A stretch of 57,938 nt of DNA from Lachnospiraceae bacterium (GCA_015057835.1 SVDL01000006.1:1-57938); one strand, 5' to 3'; numbered from the stretch's first letter, positions 41,289 to 50,911 are shown. Made by a program: numbers and translations. Notes: generated by a model from the letters alone, not told the origin.

Positions 41289-42479
41289 ATGGCCGTTCAT
41301 GTTATAGAGGAAGCAAACCGGTGCCTGCAGTGCAAAAAGCCCCGGTGCCGCGAGGGCTGCCCGATTCACACCAATATTCCGGAAATGATCCGTCTGCTGA
41401 AGGAGAACCAGCTGCTGGACGCGGCCGAGATGCTGTTTGCCAATAATCCGCTGTCGGTGATCTGCTCGCTTGTGTGCAATCACGCAAATCAGTGCGAAGG
41501 GCACTGCGTCCGGGGGATCAAAGGGAATCCGGTGCACATTTCCGCAATTGAAAATTACATTTCCGATGCGGCATTTGAACGCCTGCGCCTGCAAATGCAG
41601 CCGTCCAACGGGATGAAGGCCGCGGTCATTGGCGGAGGCCCGGCGGGCATCACGATCGCGATCACGCTCGCGATGCGGGGATACAAGATCACCGTTTTCG
41701 AAGGCAGGGAGCGGATCGGCGGAATTTTGCGCTATGGGATTCCCGAATTCCGGCTGCCCAATTCCATCCTGGAGCGCTACGCGAAGAAAATGAGAGAGAT
41801 GGGGATCCTTATCCGGCCGAATTTCACGATCGGCGGTTCCACGAGCATACAGGATCTTCTGGATGACGGCTACCGTTCCGTGTTTATCGGTACCGGGGCC
41901 TGGCGTCCGAGAAGGCTCATGATCCCGGGGGAGACGTTCGGAAATGTCCACTACGCGATCAATTACCTCCACTACCCGGACGTCTATGAACTCGGGGACA
42001 ACGTAGCGATCATCGGCGCGGGAAATGCGGCCATGGACGTCGCGAGGACCGCGATCCGCCACGGCTCCAGAAACGTGACGGTCTACGTGCGGGATAAGGA
42101 AGTCTCCGCCTCCAAAGAAGAATATGAATACGCCATGCTGGACGGCGTGCAGTTTGAGTTTAACCAGTCCGCTACGCGTATTCTGGACGACGGGATGATG
42201 GTCTGCGAGACCGGAAACCCTGAGACAGAACATTTTGTTCCTGCTACCACGATCATAATCGCCATTTCCCAGGTGCCGCAGGACCGCCTGGTCAACCGTG
42301 ACAAGGCATTACGCCTGAACCGAAAAGGGAATCTCAAGACCGACGAAAACGGGGAGACCACCATGGAAGGCGTCTTCGCCTCCGGGGATGTCGTCACCGG
42401 CGCCAAAACGGTCGTCGACGCCGTTGCGCAGTCCAAAAAGATCGCCGATGAAATGGACGCGTACATGCGTTCTCTGTGA
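41289..42479 (+). CDS. GltD/NfnB-like NAD(P)-dependent FAD oxidoreductase
   Basis: 396 residues. The N-terminal Cys-rich region (CLQCKKPRCREGCPIHTNIP, then CSLVCNHANQCEGHC) is the double iron-sulfur domain of glutamate synthase small subunits. AAVIGGGPAGITIAITLAMRG binds FAD, NVAIIGAGNAAMDVARTAIR binds NAD(P), and GVFASGDVVTGAKTVVDAVA is the second FAD motif. At about 400 residues it is shorter than GltD (about 470-490). Relatives act as electron-input subunits for glutamate synthase, dihydropyrimidine dehydrogenase or NfnB; no partner subunit is adjacent. GAGAGGAGGA precedes the ATG. Confidence 0.85.
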   Translation: MAVHVIEEANRCLQCKKPRCREGCPIHTNIPEMIRLLKENQLLDAAEMLFANNPLSVICSLVCNHANQCEGHCVRGIKGNPVHISAIENYISDAAFERLRLQMQPSNGMKAAVIGGGPAGITIAITLAMRGYKITVFEGRERIGGILRYGIPEFRLPNSILERYAKKMREMGILIRPNFTIGGSTSIQDLLDDGYRSVFIGTGAWRPRRLMIPGETFGNVHYAINYLHYPDVYELGDNVAIIGAGNAAMDVARTAIRHGSRNVTVYVRDKEVSASKEEYEYAMLDGVQFEFNQSATRILDDGMMVCETGNPETEHFVPATTIIIAISQVPQDRLVNRDKALRLNRKGNLKTDENGETTMEGVFASGDVVTGAKTVVDAVAQSKKIADEMDAYMRSL

Positions 42480-42490
42480 CCTGGCGGAAA

Positions 42491-42563
42491 GAGCCAACGG
42501 GAACCATCCCGTTGGTGGGGCAAAAATGCAAAAAAGCAGAGCCAACGGGAACATTCCCATTGA
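42491..42563 (+). repeat. Two copies of the GAGCCAACGGG palindromic repeat
   Basis: The first (42491-42515) contains a perfect 8-bp stem, CCAACGGG / CCCGTTGG, with an AACCAT loop. The second (42539-42563) begins with the same GAGCCAACGGGAAC and then decays (ATTCCCATTGA). Related to elements at 41004 and 49508. Confidence 0.65.
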
Positions 42564-42732
42564 CTTTGCAATATTATGAAAGATGCATTGCATATTCCGA
42601 AAGAATCAAACGGTTGACCAAGAAAATGCCTGATTTCTGAGAAATTTGTCAATTTTTTCTCAAAAACAGAAATGCTACTTTTATTCCGTAAAAGTGACAG
42701 AAGGGCGAAAGCCCGCAAAAAGGAGGAGCAAT

Positions 42733-44046
42733 ATGTTGGGTATTATCGGGTTGATCCTGGCGGTTGCCTGCGTCATCTTCATGATCTGGAAGAACTGGCA
42801 CATGGCCATCGTCTCACTGATCGGCGCGCTGATCGTGATCATTTTCAACGGAATGAATCCGGTCACGGCGATCACGGAAAACTTCATGTCGGGCATGTCG
42901 GGATTTGCGGGGAACTGGTTCCTGCTGTTCATGCTCGGTTCTATTTTCGGCAAAGTCATGGGAGACTCCGGAGCATCTGTCGGAATTGCCAATCATCTTC
43001 TGAAGATCGTTGGTGAAAAATCCGTAGTCCTCGTCGTAATGCTTGTCGGACTGGTTCTTTCCTACGGCGGCATCGGCACATTCATTATCGCGTTCTCGCT
43101 GTATCCCATTGCTGTCGCGCTGTTCCAGAAAGCGGACATTCCGAAGAAGCTGATCGTCGCGACCATTATGGTCTGCCCGGTTACCGTCTGCATGGCGATG
43201 CTTCCCGGCTCTCCGTCCACACAGAACCTGCTGCCGACGACCTATTTCAATACGACGGCTTACGCTGGCCCGGTGATCGGCATCATCTGCTCGGTCATCA
43301 TGTTCTGCGCCGCGTACCTGTATCTCAACTGGCAGATCCGCCGCGCGAAAGCGAAGGGCGAGCACTTTGCGCCGAGCGAAGGCGAAGTGATCATGGACCT
43401 TGCGGCGGCGGACAAGGGCGAGACACCGGCGATCTGGAAATGCTATATCCCGATCATCGTTCTCATCGTCTTCATGTTCGTGTTCCAGAAAGCGACGCCG
43501 ATGCCGGCCAACTTCGCGGTTGCCTGCGCGATGACGCTCGCGATCATCTGCGGACTGATCCTTTACAAAGATAAACTGAAACTCCAGAAAACGATCAACG
43601 AAGGAACGGTCGGCGGCCTCGGCGCGCTGTTTGCCACTTCCTCGATCATGGGCTTCGGCTCGGTCGTCTCCGCCTCCCCGGCGTACACGGTCGTGACCGA
43701 CGCGCTGCTGAAACTGAATGTCGGTCCTCTCGGCACGGCGCTGATCGCGATCAATGTCATCGCAGCGATCACGGGTTCGTCCGCCGGCGGTCTTAACATT
43801 TTCCTTTCCAGCATGGGCGAATATCTTGCCTCGACAGGTCTCAACCTCTCCATGCTGCACCGTGTCGTCTGCATCGCGTCCTCCGGTTTCGACGCCATGC
43901 CGCACGCTTCCGGAATGGTCGTCTGCAACCAGATCGCGAAGACCTCCCAGAAGGACACCTATATTCACGTATTCATCACCTGTGCGATCATGCCGTTCTG
44001 CTGCGCGATCCTCGCCTGCATTCTCGGAACGATCGGCATCGTATAA
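42733..44046 (+). CDS. GntP-family (gluconate-type) organic acid permease
   Basis: 437 residues with about 12-14 hydrophobic segments. NWFLLFMLGSIFGKVMGDSGAS and SYGGIGTFIIAFSLYPIAVALF, together with the late GSSAGGLNIFLSSMG and HASGMVVCNQI, are typical of GntP-type proton symporters for gluconate and related sugar acids. AGGAGGAG precedes ATG 42733; the frame open to 42646 lacks a site. As first gene of the run with glucarate dehydratase it probably imports an aldarate or other sugar acid. I saw no -24/-12 sigma-54 promoter upstream. Confidence 0.85.
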   Translation: MLGIIGLILAVACVIFMIWKNWHMAIVSLIGALIVIIFNGMNPVTAITENFMSGMSGFAGNWFLLFMLGSIFGKVMGDSGASVGIANHLLKIVGEKSVVLVVMLVGLVLSYGGIGTFIIAFSLYPIAVALFQKADIPKKLIVATIMVCPVTVCMAMLPGSPSTQNLLPTTYFNTTAYAGPVIGIICSVIMFCAAYLYLNWQIRRAKAKGEHFAPSEGEVIMDLAAADKGETPAIWKCYIPIIVLIVFMFVFQKATPMPANFAVACAMTLAIICGLILYKDKLKLQKTINEGTVGGLGALFATSSIMGFGSVVSASPAYTVVTDALLKLNVGPLGTALIAINVIAAITGSSAGGLNIFLSSMGEYLASTGLNLSMLHRVVCIASSGFDAMPHASGMVVCNQIAKTSQKDTYIHVFITCAIMPFCCAILACILGTIGIV

Positions 44047-44061
44047 GAAAATGCCACCTCT

Positions 44062-44094
44062 CCGGCGGAAGCCTTCCCTTTCGCCGGATTTTTT
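44062..44094 (+). terminator. Terminator or attenuator after the permease gene
   Basis: CCGGCG (44062-44067) pairs with CGCCGG (44082-44087), extended by GAAG/CTTTC pairs, followed by ATTTTTT. It may lower expression of the genes that follow relative to the permease. Confidence 0.65.
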
Positions 44095-44154
44095 CAGACC
44101 GGAACATTTCATTTTCTGAAAAAAACATTTCATTACAGACTACAGGAGTTTATT

Positions 44155-45312
44155 ATGAAAGCTGATTTTATCATTCGGAACGGCAGAGTGATCGACCCGG
44201 CAGCGGGCATCGATGAGGTAAAGGATATCGCGGTGCGCAACATGCGCGTCATCGACGAAAAGGACGCGGAAGGCGGACAGGTGATCGACGCGGAAGGGTG
44301 CCTTGTGGTTCCGGGACTGATCGATTTCCACACCCACCTTTTCCACGAGGGAAGCAACATCTGCATCAAGCCGGACCTCATGATCGCTCATGGCACGACC
44401 GCCGCGGTGGATGCGGGCTCGGCGGGAACCGCGACGTATGAAGCGTTCTACAAGACCGTTGTCGCGTCCTCGCTTATGAGAGTCAAAGGATTCCTCACCC
44501 TCTACGCGGGCGGCCAGCTGGATCCGAAATTATTGGAGGATTTCAATCCTGCATTGTATAATATCGACAAGGCGGAACGGGTCGTAGACCGGTACCGCGA
44601 CAGCCTCCTCGGCCTCAAGATCCGCATTTCCAAAGGGGTTGTGCCGGATGACAAGGCGGCGGAATACCTGCAGGCGGTCGTGGACATTGCCGAGGAGCTG
44701 ACGAAGCGGACCGGCGTGCCGCTCCGGATCTGTGTCCACACGACCAATTCGCCGATCACGGCGGGCGAGCTCGCGGGCATTCTCCGGAAAGGGGACATTT
44801 TCTGCCACTGCTTCCAGGGTGCGGGAAATACCATCGTCATGGAAGACGGCACCATTGATCCCGGTGTTCTCGCGGCAAGGGAACGCGGCGTGATTTTCGA
44901 CGCGGCAAACGGCAAGGGAAATTTCGGCGTCCGCACGGCGGAAAAAGCGCTCGCGGCGGGATTCCTGCCCGACATTATCAGCACGGACCTCACGGTGGAC
45001 AAATTCAATATGCCGCCGTATGCCAAAAACCTGCCGACGCTTATGAGCAAATATCTGAGTCTCGGCATGAACCTTACTGATGTGATCCGCGCTGTGACGG
45101 AAATGCCGGCGCGCCTCATGGGTCTCGAAGGGGAAATCGGCACGCTGCGTCCGGGCAGCGCCGCAAATGTCACCATTCTCAAACAGAAAGACCTGGATAT
45201 CCTCCACAAGGATTTCCGGGATGACGAACTTCTCGGCCACACGCTTCTTGTGCCGCAGCTGACAATGATCGACGGGGAAGTGCAGTACTGCCAGACGGAT
45301 TTCTGGTATTAA
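44155..45312 (+). CDS. Amidohydrolase/deacetylase family metallohydrolase (EF_0837-like)
   Basis: 385 residues of the dihydroorotase-like amidohydrolase group. FHTHLFHEGSN supplies the HxH metal ligands, GLKIRISKGVV the bridging lysine, RICVHTTNSP and IFCHCFQGAGNT two further His, and DIISTDLT the catalytic Asp. Relatives (EF_0837/AHA_3915 type) occur in sugar-acid and amino-sugar-acid operons and hydrolyse N-acetyl or cyclic amide compounds, with the exact substrate unsettled. The C-terminal RPGSAANVTIL is the usual beta-sandwich return. The gene follows the permease and precedes the regulator by 23 bases. Confidence 0.84.
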   Translation: MKADFIIRNGRVIDPAAGIDEVKDIAVRNMRVIDEKDAEGGQVIDAEGCLVVPGLIDFHTHLFHEGSNICIKPDLMIAHGTTAAVDAGSAGTATYEAFYKTVVASSLMRVKGFLTLYAGGQLDPKLLEDFNPALYNIDKAERVVDRYRDSLLGLKIRISKGVVPDDKAAEYLQAVVDIAEELTKRTGVPLRICVHTTNSPITAGELAGILRKGDIFCHCFQGAGNTIVMEDGTIDPGVLAARERGVIFDAANGKGNFGVRTAEKALAAGFLPDIISTDLTVDKFNMPPYAKNLPTLMSKYLSLGMNLTDVIRAVTEMPARLMGLEGEIGTLRPGSAANVTILKQKDLDILHKDFRDDELLGHTLLVPQLTMIDGEVQYCQTDFWY

Positions 45313-45335
45313 GGAACGGGTAAAACAGACAGATC

Positions 45336-47246
45336 ATGGCGAAGATAGGATTACTGCTTCCGGAACAGAATATGGTGGACGCGGCGAGACGGCTCATCGA
45401 CGAGATGGGAAACTCGCAGGACATCGTGCTGTGCAAAATGATCTCTTCTCCGGAAGCGGTCAATGAAGCCCGGCAGGCGGCGGAGATGGGAGCGGAGATC
45501 CTGATCGCCCGGGGCCATCAGGCGCGGCAGATCCGGCAGAACACGCAGATCCCGCTGGTGGAGATCCGTTTTACGGGGCTCGAGATCGGGCTGTTTATGC
45601 AAAGAGCGCATGAAATGACCGGCCTTGCAAGGCCGCATGTCGCGCTGGTGGCATTTGAAAATATGCTTCCGGATGTGACGCGGGCGGAATCGCTGTTTCA
45701 TGTGAAGCTCACCGTCCTCTACATCGACCGCTACCAGGATGCCGAAGAAGCGCTCCGGAAAATGCCCGAGGCGCCGGACGTCGTCATCGGGGGGCCGTAT
45801 GTATGCGAAGCGGCGGAAAATCTCGGGTATCCCGCCTTCGGGTATGAGGGGACCGGGGAGTCGCTGGCGGAAGCGCTGCGCACCGCAAAATCGCTTTCCT
45901 ACGCCATCGACGCGGAAAAACGGAATACCGCGCAGATGGAAACGCTGCTGGACGCGTCGCTCAGCGGGATTATCAGAGTCGACGCCTCCGGAACGATCCT
46001 GGCGATCAATACATATCTCGCGAAAGAGACCGGGACAAGGAAAAATGACGCCTGCGGAAAACCGCTGCACACGGTCTTTCCGCAGCTCAGCGCTTCCTCG
46101 CTGGAAAAAGTGCTCCGCGGGGAAGAGGAATATATCACGACGTCCGCGCAGATCCGCGGAGAGGCGTGGATGGTGCAGATGGCGGCGATCGCTTATGAGG
46201 AAAATATCTCCGGCGCGATCATTTCCCTGCGGAAAATCGCAGAGCTCACGGAGCCGTCCGGCGGCATGAACCGTTCTCTCCGGAGCGGATTCTCAACGTC
46301 GCTGTCCTTTAAGGACATTCCCACGGAAAATGCGCAGATGAAGGAGGTGCTGGAGCGGGCAAGGCGCTACGCCCTGTCTTCCAGCCCGATTCTGATCATC
46401 GCTCCCGTAGGGACGAACCCCTCGCTTGTGGCACAGGCGATCCACAATAACAGCGCATGGAGCGCAGGACCGTTTGTGAGAGTCATTGCCGGGGAGATCG
46501 AACCGGAAAAGCAGGTCGAGACCCTGTTTCTCGGCAGGCCTGCGACGCAGACGGCCCGGGCGCAGGAAAGTGTATTCGCGAAAGCGGATCACGGAACGGT
46601 CTATCTGCAGGGCGTGGACTGTCTTACGATGCAGGCGCAGCTGAAGCTGCTCCGCACGATGCTGAACCCGAAGATCATGCGGACGGACGCGTTGCCGATG
46701 GGCATCTACGATGTGCGGGTCATCGCCGCTTCGACAAGGCCGCTTGAACCGATGGTCCGGGAGGGCACCTTCAGCGAAGCGCTGTTTTACCGGCTGAAAG
46801 GGCTGGAACTGACGATTCCGCCATTCAGGGAGCGGCCGGAAGACCTGTTCAGGGAATTTAAAGAGGATCTCTCTTATTTTTCAAAGAAATACAGCCGCAG
46901 TTTCCAGATCACGGAAGGCGGCAGACGCCGGATCCGGGAGCTTCCCTGGCCCGGCAATCTCACCCAGCTGCGGGCATTTACCGAGCGGCTGGTGCTGACG
47001 GCCACAAGGCGGCAGATCGACGAAGTGATGCTGCAGCAGCTCTACGATGAGATGTATCCCGAGACGGAAATCATCGGAGGCAGCGAAAAAATCGTGGTCT
47101 ACGACTCCCCGGAGGGTAGAAAGATCCGGGAAATGCTGGTGCGCTACAACGGCAGCCGCGAAAAGGTCGCCGCCGCGCTGGGCATCAGCACCACCACGCT
47201 GTGGAGACATATGAAAAAATACGGAATAGAGGCAAATTACAGATGA
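45336..47246 (+). CDS. PrpR_N-type regulator with a degenerate sigma-54 activator ATPase
   Basis: 636 residues. Residues 1-190 form the PrpR_N sensor ([23 protein letters not shown]). A PAS domain (about 200-300) and an AAA+ domain (about 325-560) follow. A Fis-type helix-turn-helix ends the protein ([21 protein letters not shown]). The AAA+ domain is recognisable ([25 protein letters not shown]) but its working parts are gone. Walker A GExGTGKE reads APVGTNPS (356-363). GAFTGA is absent where ATQTARAQ lies. Walker B FLDE reads YLQG. It should not hydrolyse ATP or remodel sigma-54, so it may act as a sigma-70 regulator, as TyrR does. Its place in the operon suggests it senses the aldarate or a product. 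Confidence 0.85.
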   Translation: MAKIGLLLPEQNMVDAARRLIDEMGNSQDIVLCKMISSPEAVNEARQAAEMGAEILIARGHQARQIRQNTQIPLVEIRFTGLEIGLFMQRAHEMTGLARPHVALVAFENMLPDVTRAESLFHVKLTVLYIDRYQDAEEALRKMPEAPDVVIGGPYVCEAAENLGYPAFGYEGTGESLAEALRTAKSLSYAIDAEKRNTAQMETLLDASLSGIIRVDASGTILAINTYLAKETGTRKNDACGKPLHTVFPQLSASSLEKVLRGEEEYITTSAQIRGEAWMVQMAAIAYEENISGAIISLRKIAELTEPSGGMNRSLRSGFSTSLSFKDIPTENAQMKEVLERARRYALSSSPILIIAPVGTNPSLVAQAIHNNSAWSAGPFVRVIAGEIEPEKQVETLFLGRPATQTARAQESVFAKADHGTVYLQGVDCLTMQAQLKLLRTMLNPKIMRTDALPMGIYDVRVIAASTRPLEPMVREGTFSEALFYRLKGLELTIPPFRERPEDLFREFKEDLSYFSKKYSRSFQITEGGRRRIRELPWPGNLTQLRAFTERLVLTATRRQIDEVMLQQLYDEMYPETEIIGGSEKIVVYDSPEGRKIREMLVRYNGSREKVAAALGISTTTLWRHMKKYGIEANYR

Positions 47247-47262
47247 GCCAAAGGAGAAAATC

Positions 47263-48594
47263 ATGAGCAGTCCGAAAGTAGTGAAAATGGAAGTTTACCC
47301 GGTCGCCGGGCACGATTGCATGGAACTGAACCTGTCCGGAGCGCACGCGCCGTACTTTACGAGAAATGTCGTCATCCTGACCGATGAGACCGGCGCGGAA
47401 GGCATCGGGGAAGTCCCGGGCGGCCAGAAGATCACGAAAGCGATCGAGGACATCGAGCACATCGTGGTCGGCTCCGAGATCGGCAACTATAAGCAGACTC
47501 TGAATAAGATCCGCGCCTGGATGAGCGAAAATATCAAAGACGACGTCCGCGGCGCACAGACCTTCGATCTGCGCACCGGCGTGCACGCGGTGACGGCCGT
47601 GGAAGCGCCGCTTCTGGACCTCCTTGGCAAATACCTGGGCGTTCCCGCCGCAGCCCTGATGGGAGACGGCATCCAGAGAGAGCGGGTGCAGTTCCTTTCC
47701 TACCTCTTCTATGTCGGAGACCGGAAAAAGACGGATCTGCCCTACGAAGAAGAGCCGGACGCGGAATGCGACTGGTACCGCCTGCGCCACGAGGAGGCGA
47801 TGACCCCGGAAGCGATTGTAAAGCTCGCGAAGGCGACATATGAGAAGTACGGATTTGAAGACTTCAAGCTGAAGGGCGGCGTGCTCGAGCCGGAGCAGGA
47901 GCTCGAGGCGGTGCGCGCGATCAAGGAGGCATTTCCGAATGCCCGCGTCGATCTTGATCCGAACGGCGCGTGGAGCCTTGAGAAAGCGCTGGAGCTCGCG
48001 CCGGAATTTAAGAAAATCCTGGCGTACTGCGAGGACCCGGTGGGCGCAGAAGGCGTGTTCTCGGGCCGTGAGATCATGGCGGAATTCCGGCAGCTGTCGG
48101 GCATGCCCACCGCGACCAATATGATCGACACCGACTGGAGACAGATGTGCCACTGCATCGCGCTCAAGAGCGTGGATATCCCGCTCGCGGATCCGCATTT
48201 CTGGACCATGAACGGCTCCGTCCGCGTCGGCCAGCTCTGCAACGATTTCGGCCTGATGTGGGGCTGCCATTCGAACAACCACTTTGACATTTCCCTTGCG
48301 ATGGTCGTGCAGTGCGCGGCAGCGGTCCCGGGCAGACTCAACGGCATTGACACCCACTGGATCTGGCAGGAAGGCCGCGAGAGACTCACGAAAGAGCCGC
48401 TGCAGATCGTGGACGGCTGCATTGACCTGCCGAAAGCGCCGGGTCTCGGCATCGAAGTCGACCGCGAGCAGATCATGAAGGCCAATAAGCTCTACATGGA
48501 AAATTGCCTCGGCGCCCGCGACGACTCCATCGGCATGCAGTACCTGATCCCGGGATGGAAATTCGACCCGAAGCGTCCGTGCATGGTGAGGTAA
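47263..48594 (+). CDS. gudD: Glucarate dehydratase (enolase superfamily)
   Basis: 443 residues, the usual length for GudD. It dehydrates D-glucarate (and often L-idarate) to 5-dehydro-4-deoxyglucarate. [13 protein letters not shown] contains the KxK-type catalytic lysine, [15 protein letters not shown] and [10 protein letters not shown] the metal-binding Asp and Glu, ATNMIDTDW the third ligand region, and [14 protein letters not shown] the catalytic His. AAGGAG precedes the ATG, 16 bases after the regulator. The next gene starts 5 bases after its stop. Confidence 0.92.
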   Translation: MSSPKVVKMEVYPVAGHDCMELNLSGAHAPYFTRNVVILTDETGAEGIGEVPGGQKITKAIEDIEHIVVGSEIGNYKQTLNKIRAWMSENIKDDVRGAQTFDLRTGVHAVTAVEAPLLDLLGKYLGVPAAALMGDGIQRERVQFLSYLFYVGDRKKTDLPYEEEPDAECDWYRLRHEEAMTPEAIVKLAKATYEKYGFEDFKLKGGVLEPEQELEAVRAIKEAFPNARVDLDPNGAWSLEKALELAPEFKKILAYCEDPVGAEGVFSGREIMAEFRQLSGMPTATNMIDTDWRQMCHCIALKSVDIPLADPHFWTMNGSVRVGQLCNDFGLMWGCHSNNHFDISLAMVVQCAAAVPGRLNGIDTHWIWQEGRERLTKEPLQIVDGCIDLPKAPGLGIEVDREQIMKANKLYMENCLGARDDSIGMQYLIPGWKFDPKRPCMVR

Positions 48595-48599
48595 ATAAA

Positions 48600-49499
48600 A
48601 TGAATACAGATTTTATCAAAGGCGTCATCGTCCCGATCATCACCCCGATCGACGAAAATGAAAAAATAGACGAAACCGCCATGCGGACCATGGTCGACTA
48701 CGTCATCAACGGCGGCCTCGCGGGAATCCTCGCGTTCGGCTCCAACGGCGAATTCTATCAGGTCGAAGAAGACGAAATGGAGCGCGGCCTTAAGATCATG
48801 GTCGACCAGGCCGCCGGCCGCGTGCCGGTCTACTTCGGCATCGGCGCGATCAACACGAAAAAAGGCGTCCGCCTCGCGCAGATGGCAGTCAAAAACGGCG
48901 CGGACTGCATCTCCGTCCTGCAGCCGATGTTCCTGAAGCCTACGGCAAAGGAGCTCTTCCTGCACTTCAAGACCATCGCGGAAGCGGTGCCGGAGACACC
49001 GGTGCTCATTTACAATAATCCGGGCCGCGTCGGCTACGGCATTACCGCCGACATGATCGAAAAGCTCGCCCACGAAGTGCCGAATATCGTCGGTATGAAA
49101 GACACTTCCGGTGACATCACCCTCACGGAGGAATGCGTACGCCGGAACAGAGACGTCAATTTCAAAGTTTTCGGCGGAAAAGACACCCTCCTCTACGCGA
49201 GCCTCTGCGTAGGAGCAGTCGGCGGTGTCTGCACAGCCGGCAATTTCATGCCGGAACTCATCTGTGACGTCTACAACAAATTCGTCGCCGGCGACCTGAA
49301 AGGCTCCCTGGAGGCCCAGTTCAAGCTGAACCCGGTCCGTCTCTCCATGGATGCCGCGTCCTTCCCGGTCGCCGCAAAAGACATGGCCGCCATGCGCGGT
49401 CTCCCGGCGGGAGCGCCTTATCGCCCGAACCTTCTCACCGAAGAAGGCCCGGTCCTTGAGAAGATCCGCTCCGCCATGAAAGAGGCAGGACTGATCTGA
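48600..49499 (+). CDS. DapA/N-acetylneuraminate lyase-family aldolase or dehydratase
   Basis: 299 residues. The Schiff-base lysine is Lys167 in IVGMKDTSGD, with Tyr138 in LIYNNPGRVGYG. The phosphate/carboxylate loop is GSNGE in place of GTTGE, which argues against true dihydrodipicolinate synthase. After glucarate dehydratase the expected step is either cleavage of 5-dehydro-4-deoxyglucarate to pyruvate and tartronate semialdehyde or its dehydration and decarboxylation to 2-oxoglutarate semialdehyde (KdgD type, a DapA homologue). Cleavage would link to the GarR-like reductase at 27262. The ATG at 48600 directly follows gudD with GGTAAATAAA in front; a longer frame inside gudD is not used. Confidence 0.85.
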   Translation: MNTDFIKGVIVPIITPIDENEKIDETAMRTMVDYVINGGLAGILAFGSNGEFYQVEEDEMERGLKIMVDQAAGRVPVYFGIGAINTKKGVRLAQMAVKNGADCISVLQPMFLKPTAKELFLHFKTIAEAVPETPVLIYNNPGRVGYGITADMIEKLAHEVPNIVGMKDTSGDITLTEECVRRNRDVNFKVFGGKDTLLYASLCVGAVGGVCTAGNFMPELICDVYNKFVAGDLKGSLEAQFKLNPVRLSMDAASFPVAAKDMAAMRGLPAGAPYRPNLLTEEGPVLEKIRSAMKEAGLI

Positions 49500-49507
49500 A
49501 CCAAAGA

Positions 49508-49539
49508 GGGAGCCAAGGGGAATCGTCCCCCTGGCTCCC
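49508..49539 (+). repeat. Palindromic repeat GGGAGCCAAGGGG
   Basis: GGGAGCCAAGGGGAATCGTC then CCCCTGGCTCCC forms a stem of about 13 bp with a short loop. No U tract follows, so it is unlikely to be a simple terminator. It belongs with the copies at 41004 and 42491, always just after a stop codon. Confidence 0.6.
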
Positions 49540-49568
49540 TCAACTACTCACGAAGGAAAACTTACAGC

Positions 49569-50114
49569 ATGGAAATAGAGATCAAAACCCCCCGCCTCAC
49601 CTTAAAACCTCTCGGTCCCGCCTACCTCGAGACCGTGCACCAGTACGCCGGCGACCCGGAAAATGCGAAATACATGCGGGACCTCCCCAGCGAAAAGAAA
49701 GAGGACACCCTCCGGTTCCTGACGAGGGTCGCGAAAGAGTGGGAAAAAGCAGAAAAAGCGCAGGACCTGAACGCCTGCGCCTACTACGAATTCGCCGTGC
49801 TGTGGGAAGGCCGCCACGCCGCTGCCATCAGCCTCTATCCCGATGAGACCAGAGAAACGGCGGAACTGGGCTGGATCACAAACAAGGCCTATTGGGGTCA
49901 CGGGATCGCGTTTGAAGCCGTGCAGGCGGTGCTCCGCTTCGCGGCGGACGAACTGCACATCCATCGCTTCATCGCGCACTGTGATACGGAAAATACCGCC
50001 TCCTTCCGTTTCATGGAAAAACTCGGCATGACCCGCATCGCGGAATACGGCGGCCGCCATAATAAAGGTTCCGACGAAGAACGCCGCGAATACGAATACG
50101 AGCTGAAAATATGA
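49569..50114 (+). CDS. GNAT acetyltransferase, RimJ/RimL type (copy 2)
   Basis: 181 residues, paralogous to the gene at 36590. Long identical blocks include ENAKYMRDLPSEK, RETAELGWITNKAYWGHG and HIHRFIAHCDTENTAS. The start has two extra residues (MEIEIKTPRL) and the C-terminus differs (YELKI against YELVMQE). AAGGAAAAC precedes the ATG. The stop overlaps the ATG of the nitrilase-family gene (ATGA), a context not shared by copy 1. The acceptor substrate is unknown. Confidence 0.87.
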   Translation: MEIEIKTPRLTLKPLGPAYLETVHQYAGDPENAKYMRDLPSEKKEDTLRFLTRVAKEWEKAEKAQDLNACAYYEFAVLWEGRHAAAISLYPDETRETAELGWITNKAYWGHGIAFEAVQAVLRFAADELHIHRFIAHCDTENTASFRFMEKLGMTRIAEYGGRHNKGSDEERREYEYELKI

Positions 50115-50911
50115 GTGAAAAACAAATCGCCCTGCTGTCCGCATATCCCCTCGCCAGCCTCGAAGATGGAATCCGAACCATAGAACAGTATGCCCGTCTC
50201 GCCTCCGAGCAGGGCATACAGGTCCTTTGCACGCCCGAAGCCTATCTCACAGGTTACGGGACAGACCAGGCGAGCCTTGCGCGAGCTGTCCGGGCAAATG
50301 AAACCGCCCCGATCAGCAGTCTGGCTGCCCGATACCACATCGACATCCTCGCCGGTTTTCTTGAAAATGCCGCCGACGGAACATACTACATCTCCCACGG
50401 CATTTACCGCGCGGACGGCACCTCCGACATTTACCGCAAGACCCATCTGGGACAGAAAGAACAGACGGTATTTGCCGCCGGTAACGCGCTTCCGGTGTTC
50501 GAACTCAGCTGCGGCATTTGCGCCGGCATTTCCCTCTGTGTGGAAAATCATTTTCCGGAAATCGCGCAGACCCTGTCGCTCCGCGGGGCCGAAGTGATAT
50601 TTGCCCCCTACGCCGTCCCGGGTGAAGCCTCCGGACGAGACCGCATCTGGAGAAAATACATCCCCGCCAGAGGCTACGACAACCGCGTCTACATGGCCTG
50701 CTGCAACCTGAAAACCGCGGCAAATGGCGGCGGCTTCTTCGCAGCGGGACCTGACGGAGAAGAACTGCCCCTCCGGGACCTCCTGCCCGAAGAACTCGTA
50801 TCCGTATCCGTCAGCCGGGAAATGATAGAAAAATACCGCACCGGCCGGACCGAAATGCGGTATCGTTATTATCCTGCGCTCCGCAGGCCTTCCTTATATG
50901 AGGAGCCTTAA
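50111..50911 (+). CDS. Carbon-nitrogen hydrolase (nitrilase superfamily)
   Basis: 266 residues. The Glu-Lys-Cys catalytic triad is present: Glu43 in CTPEAYLTGYG, Lys110 in YRKTHLGQ and Cys143 in GISLCVENHFPE. The enzyme would hydrolyse an amide, carbamoyl or nitrile group. It is close in style to aliphatic amidases and N-carbamoyl hydrolases; the substrate is open. It is coupled to the GNAT gene upstream, and its TAA overlaps the stop of the opposing ADP-ribosylglycohydrolase gene. Confidence 0.87.
   Translation: MSEKQIALLSAYPLASLEDGIRTIEQYARLASEQGIQVLCTPEAYLTGYGTDQASLARAVRANETAPISSLAARYHIDILAGFLENAADGTYYISHGIYRADGTSDIYRKTHLGQKEQTVFAAGNALPVFELSCGICAGISLCVENHFPEIAQTLSLRGAEVIFAPYAVPGEASGRDRIWRKYIPARGYDNRVYMACCNLKTAANGGGFFAAGPDGEELPLRDLLPEELVSVSVSREMIEKYRTGRTEMRYRYYPALRRPSLYEEP

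Noticed and set aside
42580..42732. Sigma-54 promoter for the glucarate operon
   Set aside because: I looked for TGGCAC-N5-TTGC because of the PrpR-type regulator and found no match. The regulator's ATPase is degenerate as well.
42814..44133. 439-codon minus-strand frame
   Set aside because: Antisense to the GntP-type permease; the product is a mixture of Arg, His and Asp without hydrophobic core.
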